DNA of 64,000 bases from Adiantum capillus-veneris (taxonomy: Eukaryota; Streptophyta; Polypodiopsida; Polypodiales; Pteridaceae). A program made the position numbers and the translations under genes. The notes beneath the pieces were generated by a model, which worked only from the letters and a program-made list of their open reading frames with translations, searched no databases and was not told the origin of the DNA. Positions 55,514 to 64,000 of the stretch are shown in pieces (within the stretch, counting starts at the first letter, position 1; the number at the start of each line of letters is the position of its first letter). The stretch spans positions 4,467,001 to 4,531,000 of the forward strand of contig CM043963.1 in NCBI GenBank assembly GCA_014529385.2, written 5' to 3'.

Positions 55514-55900
55514 TCCTACCTTAGGCAGGACACTTAGAGTCCAAAATCTAGCCTTGTTTTGAAACAAAAATCTACATGGCCTATAATTGCACTTTTTTGA
55601 AAATTTGATCCCATTGAGGCCTTATACAATAGATTGCAAAACCTCACTCTATCTTATGTTGAGATAGCAAGAACCACGTACATAAATGTCACATTGTGCG
55701 ATGGAGTCGATACGAGTAGTACTTCTCTCATGTGGCTTCGTTAAAAAGATTCTCCATCTAGAATGTTTGCATTTTTGGTTCTATATTGTCCATCTATTCT
55801 TGGACCTACTTTTTTACCTTCTCTTGATTTTCTCATTTTATGGGACTCTTTGTCTAGCAGATGTTCTTGTAAATTCTAGTACTAGTGATACCTCCTCTTT
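55514..55900. other. Unassigned non-coding stretch
   Basis: No recognisable feature. Confidence 0.5.
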
Positions 55901-57180
55901 CTTCTATTGTGTTCTTAGCACATGTTGTGCATGATTCTTGGTTTTCCTACTTACACTTTGTTCCTATTGGACTTGGTGCTCTTGTAGTTCATGAATCATG
56001 ACTACATTGCTCCACACTATTGGTTTGGAGGTATCTAGTCTCTCTTTGTAAATTTTTGGTAGATGGGTGAACCTTTGAACATGCATGCCTCTCTCTTTTG
56101 TGTGTTTTCACCATTGCACACAATTTGGAACAACCTAGCTTATTTTTTCTGACACAATATTTGCATCTCCATGGTCTTGCATTTTGTTGCTAGTAGCCTT
56201 GCTACCACTGCAGCCTGGGAAAGTTTTTGGGTGGTCTATTAAATTGTTTGGAGTCTTGTGTGGGTAATACTTGCTTTCCTTGTGATGTTGTCCTTGTGGC
56301 ATTGATGCCATCATAGACTTGGCTATGTTCTTTGCATTGTACTAGCATTGAGATGTTGAGTGACCATCCTTTTCACAAATTAAGCAATGGGGTTTGTCTT
56401 TGTGGGATTAGAGTAATACACCTAGGGCTTTTAACTTTTCTAAAACTTGCTCCTAGTTGTCCTCTTTCCCTTTTCTAGACTCCCCTTTTTGCGCTTGCTA
56501 TGCTTGGATATTTTCTTCTTCTTCTTCCTTTTCTTGGTTCATCATGTGAATCGGCCTCCTCATCGTAGCATTCTATGTCACTATCTAAGATATCACTATC
56601 CTTTAGTGCTACTATCTTCTTTGCAGTTGCTTTAGACTTGGTATATCCTAGCCTTTCTTCTACGCTAGTAGCTCATTCAACAATGTTTTTTAATCCATCA
56701 TGCAAGATGTTTACATTGGCTAATGTTGTCTTGATGGGGCCTTGTAGTTCTTTAAAAAAAGTTTTTGCCAACATATCAGCTGATTATTGATCTCATCCTT
56801 GCAATCTCTCCATCAAGATGCTTAAATTTTGGCATAGCTCTCCACTAAGTGGTCTCCTTGTTTTGACCTTCTTTATCTTCTTAGACATCACTAGGTTTCT
56901 TCTTGGTCATGAACTTAACTAAAACTGAATTGGTTAGGTGATTGTATGTAATAAAGTGGCTATGCTAGAATTGGCTATACCAATTCATGGCTACTTTCAT
57001 TAGTGAGGTAGCAATTGCCTCACTAATGAGGTATCAACGTGCCTCATATTAATCCTATCTCCATACATAGCATCATATCCATTGGTTCCCCATCTAGCCT
57101 CAAATTGGGTTACATGACAATCTAGATCTGAATCTTTCTTTTCCTTTAATTTTCTTGGTTTTATGTGGTGGTTTCATCAT
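55901..57180 (-). pseudogene. Degenerate gag with one zinc knuckle
   Basis: On the minus strand, scattered frames encode QFEARWGTNGYDAMYGDRIN (about 57120-57060), LVYTKSKATAKKIVALKDSD-like and DIECYDEEADSHDEP sequence (about 56640-56540), an RKRRRRKYP stretch, and a complete CCHC knuckle CLICEKDGHSTSQC at 56345-56386. There are many stops and frame changes. The knuckle plus the acidic/basic low-complexity order makes it gag. It lies left of the LTR at 57576, in the same orientation as that LTR. Confidence 0.65.
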
Positions 57181-57515
57181 CTAGTGATAATGGGGTTTCC
57201 CTTTCTAGTGGTCTTAGTGGACCTCCTAGTGGTGGACCGGGTGCAACTCTTGGTGATGTACCTACTACATCTCCTAATGCTAGACCCGTTGCAATACTTG
57301 GTGGTGTACCGACTACATCTCCTAATGCTAAACCTGTTGCAATACTTGGTGGTGGACATACTACAACACCTATTGTTGGAACTATTGTACTACCCAGTGG
57401 TGGGCATGCTACACCACCTAGTGCTAGAGATGCTGGTAATGGTCCTCGTCTGGCTAGTAGTATTGATCCTCATCCTCTTTTTGCATGTTCATCGAGCTAC
57501 TTGTGGAGATACTGA
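57165..57515 (+). repeat. Tandem 45-bp repeat with open plus-strand frame
   Basis: Units of 45 bp (ctaatgctagacccgttgca..., 57267-57358) followed by diverged copies. The plus frame reads a Pro/Thr/Gly-rich repeat (PTTSPNARPVAILGGV). The surrounding gag remnant is on the other strand, so coding on plus is doubtful. Confidence 0.6.
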
Positions 57516-57575
57516 TATATTTATGGGGCTATGCAATGATGTTGTGTGTAACATTTAATGGCCTAAAATCTTATG

Positions 57576-59123
57576 TGTAGCGGAAATTAGCATGAACATA
57601 GTGAGCATTTCATTAGAGTTGATTCCTAATGAGAATTACAAGAGTGCTTGGGTGGAGAGAGCAACAAAAATCATAACACCTAGTTAGATAGCATCGACAA
57701 TACTTTCAAAAGAGAGAGCAATTAAGCTATTGACAACAGTTGAGGACCGGATTTGCATGGAGCCGGTCCCCCCTCCAAAAGGCTTTGTATTATGGTTTCT
57801 CCCATCAAGAGAGACATTGTACAATACAATTCTTTGTGTTCCTTCAAGACGAGCTAGTGCAATGAAGATGGAAGCTTCATACACCAAGCAAAACACTTAA
57901 TCAAACACAACTTGAATTATCCCCGTTCTCAGACCCAAGACCTCACACACCTTCGAAGATGGTGAGAGCTAGCAGGGTATGAGAGTAGATTGAGAGGAAA
58001 AAGAAGTATCTTACGAGAAAGAAGTACATCTCCTCACATAATCACTCATATTAGCATAGCTTAGCTTAGTAATTAGCTTGGTAGAGAAGATGAGCATGCA
58101 TTGAAGCTTGGCTCTTGGTTGGATTTGCATCCACATGCCAAGAGAGTGTTGATGTAGGCTTCTATCTCACAAGCTTGGAGTAGGTGATGAGCTCTCCATT
58201 AAAGCTTGGGAGGAGATAGAGTATTTTCCCTTCACACATGGTCAAGTGTGAGAGTGTGTGTGTCAATGCCAAGCAAAAATCAGCCCCCTCCCTCTCTTGG
58301 GCGAGCCCTAGCTGCTAAGTTAGTCTGGCTTTTGCCTCATTGGACCTCCCCAGGTCAAGCCAATTGGGATTAAGCAGCATAAGTGATAGCCTTCTGACAT
58401 GTGTCCCCCTTTCCCCTTTTGTGAGAGCTTTAGATAATTAAATAATTAAACTAAACTCTCATTGGACCCTTTTGCCTCCTGGCCAATAGGAATCAGGCAA
58501 GCCATGGGGCTCCTGAATGCTCATTGGACCCCTTGGGAGACTGCCCAATAGTCTTCTAGGACACTTAATTCTTATTGGTTTCTTTTATTAAATGTTTTTA
58601 AATTAATTAAACTAGATTTACTCTAGCCTAATTCTCATTGGTCCACTTCAAGGGTCTTCCAATAGGAATTGGGCATACCTTGTGGGCATCTGGCATAGGG
58701 AGCTGACATGTGTCCCTCATTCCCTTTGTGTAAAGGGAGCCTGTGTGTGTGTGTGTGGCTTTCTCTCTCATCCCCTAGCTTTGGGGCTCGCCCCCTCCCA
58801 TGTAGGGATGTAGAAAGACTTTTTGGGCACACACTAAGCATCCAATTTTCCCTAAGGTTGACCTTTGGACACAACCTTTGAATTTTGGAACCTTAGCATT
58901 TTGGAAGTCTTAATGGGCTGAACCTTAGGGTCTTTTTAGCCCGTTGTTTCACATGGCTCTTTTGCAGATGGCCCCCCCTTTGGATCCCTATTTTCCCTCC
59001 TTTGGATCCCTACTGTGGCCGGTCTGCTAACTTAACCAATATTCTAGCTTTTTCTCCCTTGGCACTTCCCCACATTAAATGATCAGTTTAATATGAGAAA
59101 ATCATTTAGGAGAATTAGATATT
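57576..59123 (-). repeat. LTR (~1.55 kb), related to 34847-36433
   Basis: Starts TGTAGCGGAAATTAGCATG (compare TGTAATGGAAATGGCATATG at 1445). Shares tgaggaccggat, ttctcccatcaagagagac, cattaaatgat...atatgagaaaatcattt. No PBS is recognisable at its left edge, so it may be a 3' or solo LTR, or a 5' LTR with a decayed PBS. Confidence 0.78.
58338..58666. repeat. Four CATTGG...CCAAT inverted modules
   Basis: CATTGG at 58338, 58460, 58522 and 58636, each followed 22-23 bp later by CCAAT (58360, 58483, 58545, 58659), often as CTCATTGGACC...CCAATAGG. Confidence 0.9.
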
Positions 59124-60013
59124 GATTATTATGACATTGTGTTTAGTGGATTCAATTGTGTACTGAGCGGTGTTGTTGGGGGTAATGGTGGTGGAAACTT
59201 CAATGGCCTTCTAACCAACTAAGTAACTTCTTCTTTTAGTGCAGTTGCATGAATTACAAGTAATGAGCTTGAGTGTTGGAGAGCTATTTTGATTTTGATG
59301 TATAATGTGGTTGAGGTGGTAGATGTTTTCCTTGTTTTGTTGATTTGTGTCTTGCTTCATTCGTCTACTCTATATGCTACTCTCTTCCTTCATAGTGAAA
59401 AGTGTCTAGGATGGAAACACTTGGTTGTTTATCGAGGATCTGTTGTGCCTCACTCCTTGTAAAGTATACATGGCTAGACTATTTAGATGGTCTCTCTTCT
59501 GACAAGTATCACAAGTACATGCTTGATATGTCTATGACCATCAACAAATATAGTCTCAGTTTTGTCAAACCCACAGGATTGCCATTGTGTATCTGTTGCA
59601 CATTCTAGATACTATTTTTTTGAAAATAATTGTAATCATACTGCTAAGTATCATACATCAATAGTATGAAGATGATGATAGAAAATCAACACAATTGACA
59701 TAATCAATATTATCAAGACATAAGACCATATTAGGTATTTTGGTAAAAATCTCACATTATGGGAATCTCCAAATCGACCGAATTCATGTAATTTGGGAAT
59801 TTTCCACTTAAAGTGGGAAAAATTGAGGTGTGTGGCTAGTAAATAAAGTGAAAATCTCATAGGATTGTGGTGTTGATAAACACCAAAAGTCAAGAGGATG
59901 TACAACACATGGATTTGAATAATAACTATAAATTACATAAAACAAAGGAAGATACAAAAAAGATTTTTTTTACAAATTGACTAGTATAGTCACAATAGAA
60001 GCTCCACATAATT
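59124..60013. other. Non-coding stretch between LTR and the DUF7869-like gene
   Basis: A 68-codon plus frame at 59402-59608 has no features I recognise. The rest is AT-rich. Confidence 0.5.
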
Positions 60014-60961
60014 CTACTCCACATTTGATACCATATCTGAACTTTGATCCAAGTGTGGCTGATGTGCACGAGTGAGGCCTTCTTTGGCTTTTAGAGCATG
60101 TCTTTCTGGAATCTTTATTCTAGAAAATGGTCCTTCTTTGTTGGGTCTCCAGGACCAAACAATTGCATCTATAGTTTCCCACACTTGTGGGTCCTTATAG
60201 TTGACAGCCCAATAACCCTTCCAACAATTACTGTAAGCTTGAGTATCTGTCATCCCACTTTTTCTCGCGCAAGGTGCCCAATATTGAATCAAGAGTTTTC
60301 TGTAGTTTGGTGATGTAGGCTCATTATCAATGTCAGATAAAGCCATTGCAAGCCACACTAGATAGATTTCTGTGTCACTCGGAACAAGCATAAGAAAGTC
60401 ACCTTGGTGCACATCAGACATAGGGTCAAACTCTTCCCTTGGCCTATCTCGTTGAGGCCCACAAAAATGATCGTTCAACTCTTCAAGGCCTAGGAATCTT
60501 TCTGCTCCTTGTTGCAAATTCATTGTAGTGCTTTGTAGGTGAGAATATTCTTGAGTTTTTGGCCAAAACATTTCATACAAGACTCCCTCTGATATGATTG
60601 CTTTTCCAATCTCTTCAATTACCTTACTCCAATAATCTATCACGGGTCTATAATATCGCGGAATACTTGAACCATTCCCTAAATTTTTCCAAAATTTTAT
60701 ATAGTTCTTTAGCCCCAAAATGACTTATTCGTGGGCCTTGACATACCCCGCCATTTGTACTAGAGGTGGATCTCCATGTGGTAACATTGGCTTGCCTTCT
60801 GTGTCTGTTTTCCAAAGGCGAATACTTCCACTCCAACTTGATACACCTACATGTGCCTTATATTGCATCATTGGTGTCTCATCCTGCATAAAGAACCTGT
60901 TACTGAAGCAGTTTGGAATGTCCAACAAGTATGTCTTGTCCATCACAAAGATAGCCATCAC
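60014..60961 (-). pseudogene. C-terminal part of the DUF7869-like gene (frame 2, with one stop)
   Basis: A second minus-strand frame overlaps the end of the 780-codon exon. Its first part (MMQYKAHVGVSSWSGSIRLW, TDTEGKPMLPHGDPPLV) has the look of the C-terminal end of DUF7869 proteins, so the true protein passes from the upstream frame into this one by a frameshift or short intron near 60.93 kb. A TAA at about 60719-60724 then interrupts it, and 234 more codons follow (MGLKNYIKFWKNLGNGSSIP ... GDFLMLVPSDTEIYLVWLAM ... RKLLIQYWAPCARKSGMTDT). The last part resembles a separate conserved tail with a bromo-adjacent-like LVWLA segment; I do not recognise it firmly. Confidence 0.5.
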
Positions 60962-63242
60962 AATATTGCTTGAAATCGGGGATCTTTGTGAGAAAAAATG
61001 GAGCTGGAGATGAAGATGAGCTGTTTCGTAATGTATCCATCAAATGTGGCAAAGTATAGGTTTGTGTAACTCTCAACTTCTCTGAAAACCTACTAAACAT
61101 GGCGTCTATGTCCTCATGTGTATGCCCAACCATTAAAAATCCCAGCTGGATGGTTTTGAAAACACCCCTTGCAACAAGCATTGACAAATAGGCAAATAAG
61201 TATCGATTTTTGTTTTCCCCTGCACAATTATCCAATTGTAGCAACAAGTTCTCTGGCAATCTGCGAAATGTTGACCCCAATTCCTCTTCTGCAATTTCTG
61301 ACGACTGCACAATGGGCTCTTTTCCATCACTCAAGTTATGGTAGTCCAAAGCATCCCTTGAGTTCAAAGCATGTAGTAGTGAAATATTGCTCCTTGGAAG
61401 TCCATTTGTTACTAGATCACCAAGAGGATGCTTATCTATCCTCTCAAGGTTATGTAAACAATTAGCAATTGAGCCAATTGTAAGATTTGGATCAGCTGGC
61501 CACAAACCATTCAAGACAAAGTGTCCGTAATGACCTTCTCCATGTCCATGAGTGATCATGCCAATCAATGCCACCTGCAGATTATATCCTGAATCCACAC
61601 CCTTGGGAACAATGCGTAATCTAGGAATGGCAGTCTTATTTTGATCCATCTTATCATGGATTATGCATACATATTTTTGTGGTTGAGTTTCTGAATACGT
61701 GCGCCATGCATAATATAGGCTTCTGCAACTCTTTTGTTGGGCCATGTGAACTTCTCTCTCCCTCAAGAGAAGAGCTCTCTCTTCAAGAGAAGGTTTAGCT
61801 TCTAACCTTGCCTTGATTGAGCTACAAATATTGCACTTAGAGAACTCACTCGTCTTTGTTAAAGTGACATGTGGGTACTCTTTGTTCCAAATTCTACCAA
61901 AAGAAGATTGGGATAGCTTCTTCTCATAGCCCATTTGGTCAAGTGTCGTGTTGATTTCACATAAAATATCCACTTGTTTGTATGTTGATGGAATCACCAA
62001 TTGAGTCTCTCTTGAGCCATCTAGCAGTGTTCTACTTCTATGTGGCATCTTCTCAGAGTTGTTTTCCACAAACTCATTTAGTAGTGCTCTTGCTAAACTA
62101 GTATGTTGAAGTCCCCTTCTCAATGTACATGTGTTCCCATGTACATATTGGCGCACACCATTTTCAAAGTTCTCCTTGTATCGATAAAATGATGTCTTTG
62201 GTATTCCATGTAGCTCATACCATGCTCTACAACAAACAATAGAGCCATTTAGCCTGAATTGGTATCGTGACTTCTCATCTTTCTGATAACATATAGAAAG
62301 AACATCATAAACATAATTAGTGCGTGAGTTTTGAGACTCTCCCCAAAATTGTTGTCGTAACCTTGTCACCATATCACGATCTACAAATTGGCAGCATTTT
62401 TGTGCACAACAATCAATGCATGATACCCTTTGAATTGATTTGTTTGAAAGGTAAAAAGTCAAAGCTGGTGCTGCTTTTGATTTTTGAGTCCTGTTCATGA
62501 AAGTGTATCGTCTCTTCCTTGACAACTGGACAACATTACTCCCATCAAGTTTTTTTCCAACATTGCCATCGTTGGATACATCCTCATATGTAGCATGCAT
62601 GCCATCAACAGGAACAAAGCGTTGTAATGGGCTCCCATTCAACATTGTTGTCTTCTTGATGGGCCACTTTAGCAAAGTGATGCTACCCACTTCAACCACA
62701 TCATCAATGCTTGCATTTTCTCTTTCAATACCCACACCCACACAATCAGGACCAAGTTCCTGAAAGTTGACATAATCATGTGGAAATACATATAAGATGG
62801 TCCCTTCATTCATGGTTTGCATCATTGTGTCATCTTTTAAAAGGACCCTCTGATTTCTCCAAGACTCTCGAATCATTGCTTCAAATTCTGGGCTTGTCAT
62901 AGGTATTGTATCTGTAACTAGAGGATCAGAATGATCATGTTCTTCATCACCATTGTAGCTTTCGTGTGGATCAATTAAGTTCCCATTTAATACAAAAGAT
63001 TGCAAAAGAAGCTTTGACCATCGAACAGCACTCCATAATGAGCCTTGGAGAGATGAAGTATCCATTGTAGGAAAAGGTAGGACCACATCCTTCAAGCATT
63101 CCTCCACTAGTATGGAGACATTTCCCAGCCCTATCTTTGTACCACCACAAGTGGAATCTGGATCTGTTCTACACACACAACCAATACCAACGATTTCATT
63201 GTCAAGTATCATATGTACTTTCTCCCCAGATTCGAAGTCCAT
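60900..63242 (-). CDS. TNP1-like plus DUF7869-like protein, large exon
   Basis: 780 codons. Residues about 1-90 (VHMILDNEIVGIGCVCRTDP, GGTKIGLGNVSILVEECLKD, SLWSAVRWSKLLLQ) resemble the TNP1 C-terminal domain of En/Spm-type plant elements. A Cys-rich segment follows at about 280-350 (SCIDCCAQKCCQFVD, RQQFWGESQNSR, CCRAWYELHGIPKTSFYRYK). The C-terminal half carries DUF7869 signatures: IIHDKMDQNKTAIPRLRI (about 527), LLQLDNCAGENKNRYLFAYL (about 668) and MVGHTHEDIDAMFSRFSEKL (about 703). The D, D and E/D positions would suit an RNase-H-like catalytic fold, which is an inference. The ATG directly follows TTTTTACTTACAG|G, a good 3' splice site, so an upstream exon is likely and this ATG need not be the start. 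Confidence 0.6.
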   Translation of the reverse strand: MDFESGEKVHMILDNEIVGIGCVCRTDPDSTCGGTKIGLGNVSILVEECLKDVVLPFPTMDTSSLQGSLWSAVRWSKLLLQSFVLNGNLIDPHESYNGDEEHDHSDPLVTDTIPMTSPEFEAMIRESWRNQRVLLKDDTMMQTMNEGTILYVFPHDYVNFQELGPDCVGVGIERENASIDDVVEVGSITLLKWPIKKTTMLNGSPLQRFVPVDGMHATYEDVSNDGNVGKKLDGSNVVQLSRKRRYTFMNRTQKSKAAPALTFYLSNKSIQRVSCIDCCAQKCCQFVDRDMVTRLRQQFWGESQNSRTNYVYDVLSICYQKDEKSRYQFRLNGSIVCCRAWYELHGIPKTSFYRYKENFENGVRQYVHGNTCTLRRGLQHTSLARALLNEFVENNSEKMPHRSRTLLDGSRETQLVIPSTYKQVDILCEINTTLDQMGYEKKLSQSSFGRIWNKEYPHVTLTKTSEFSKCNICSSIKARLEAKPSLEERALLLREREVHMAQQKSCRSLYYAWRTYSETQPQKYVCIIHDKMDQNKTAIPRLRIVPKGVDSGYNLQVALIGMITHGHGEGHYGHFVLNGLWPADPNLTIGSIANCLHNLERIDKHPLGDLVTNGLPRSNISLLHALNSRDALDYHNLSDGKEPIVQSSEIAEEELGSTFRRLPENLLLQLDNCAGENKNRYLFAYLSMLVARGVFKTIQLGFLMVGHTHEDIDAMFSRFSEKLRVTQTYTLPHLMDTLRNSSSSSPAPFFLTKIPDFKQYCDGYLCDGQDILVGHSKLLQ

Positions 63243-63256
63243 CCTGTAAGTAAAAA
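63243..63256 (-). other. Putative 3' splice site before the DUF7869-like exon
   Basis: The minus strand reads TTTTTACTTACAG then GATGGACTTC. The pyrimidine tract and AG match a plant acceptor. Confidence 0.5.
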
Positions 63257-63338
63257 GATTACATTGTTAAATCCATAGTTATAGAAAAATACTCTTCAAA
63301 CAAAAAATCATGCTACAACATGAAAAAGGTTTGCATAG

Positions 63339-64000
63339 GTTGGACAAGTGGTGAACCTTGAGACCAAATCCTCCTTGCTATATTAATGGAAGCAAGGTTG
63401 GACAAGTGGTGGACCTTGAAACCAAAGCCTCTTTGCTATATGAGAGCATAGGTTGGACAAGTGGTGGACCTAGTTGTAATACCCACTGCCACCTATCAAC
63501 TACTATAGGACTATGCTTTCCAATGTCCAAGTATCCCTTGAGTCTTTCAAGGTTGAACACGTGGTGGACCTTGAAACAAAAATCCCCTTTCTATATCAGA
63601 GCATAGCTTGGACAAGTGGTGGACCTAGTTATAATGCCCAATATCCAAGGTGAAATACCTTAGGACTTTGCTACCTTGCTTGCCAATGTTTACGTAGCCC
63701 CTCATTTCTTTAATGGAAGTAAGGTTGGACAAGTGGTGGACCTTGAAACCAAAGCCTCTTTGCTATATTAGAGCATAGGTTGGACCTAGTTTTAATACCC
63801 ACTGCCACCTATCAACTACTATAGGACTATGCTTTCCAATGTCCAAGTATCCCTTGAGTCTTTCAAGGTTGAACACGTGGTGGACCTTGAAACGAAAATC
63901 CCCTTTCTATATTAGAAAGGTTGAACACATGGTGGACCTTGAAACGAAAATCCCCTTTCTTTATCAGAGCATAGCTTGGACAAGTGGTGGACCTAGTTAT
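63339..64000. repeat. Direct-repeat block (ttggacaagtggtggacct) with ~316-bp higher-order period
   Basis: The motif ggttggacaagtggtggacc or its variant ggttgaacacgtggtggacc occurs about ten times between 63339 and the window edge, all in one orientation. A longer unit (taatacccactgccacctat ... caagtggtggacctagtt) repeats about 316 bp apart (63478 and 63794). It runs off the right edge. Confidence 0.93.

Overview
The window looks like a repeat-dominated land-plant nuclear genome. The evidence is plant-style LTR retrotransposons whose primer-binding sites match initiator tRNA-Met and tRNA-Asp, Ty3/Gypsy polyproteins with plant-type RNase H and integrase, plant-type MITEs, and long CA/GA microsatellites. 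A fern or another large-genome plant is my guess; the sequence does not settle it. I see no tRNA, rRNA, CRISPR array or clearly single-copy host gene. Almost all of the 64 kb is nested mobile DNA, so most coding regions are broken.

Layout. 1-1975: minus-strand LTR element (gag remnant, leader, tRNA-Met PBS, LTR fragment) with a 450-bp fold-back element beside the PBS. 2-4.1 kb: microsatellites. 4.1-19.2 kb: a degenerate plus-strand Ty3/Gypsy element (LTR, tRNA-Asp-like PBS, long leader with four regularly spaced palindromes, gag, protease, RT, RNase H, integrase with two tandem H2C2 fingers, then a second retropepsin-like domain). It is interrupted at 14535-17573 by a 3.0-kb TG...CA insertion with a 5-bp target duplication. 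19.2-25.7 kb: a minus-strand Gypsy element in one frame with four stops. 26841-33652 and 38132-45426: two complete insertions (LTRs, PBS, PPT, 5-bp TSDs) of a family with gag, or gag plus protease, but no RT or integrase.

34.7-36.4 kb and 57.6-59.1 kb: two ~1.55-kb LTRs related to the one at 1.4 kb. 36.4-53.4 kb: a second kind of Gypsy element, minus strand, with ~2-kb LTRs. Its two LTR copies expose two MITEs by empty-site comparison (37227-37514; 52867-53114), and the second gag-protease element sits inside its 3' LTR. 53.4-55.4 kb: a gag-protease fragment of the 4-19 kb family. 55.7-57.2 kb: a degenerate minus-strand gag.

60.0-63.2 kb holds the only long non-retroviral coding region. It is a minus-strand exon set whose N-terminal part resembles the TNP1 domain of En/Spm-like elements and whose C-terminal part resembles DUF7869 proteins, next to a block of directly repeated ~20-bp motifs (63.34-64.0 kb). 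This may be one end of a DNA transposon.

The gag-protease elements share the tRNA-Asp-type PBS, the gag start LRSGRVL and protease similarity with the 4-19 kb lineage, so an autonomous relative of that lineage probably supplies their RT and integrase. Strongest leads: the ~285-bp-spaced palindromes, the double H2C2 plus second retropepsin architecture, the pol-less gag-protease family, the CATTGG...CCAAT modules in LTRs, and the TNP1/DUF7869 gene with its repeat block.
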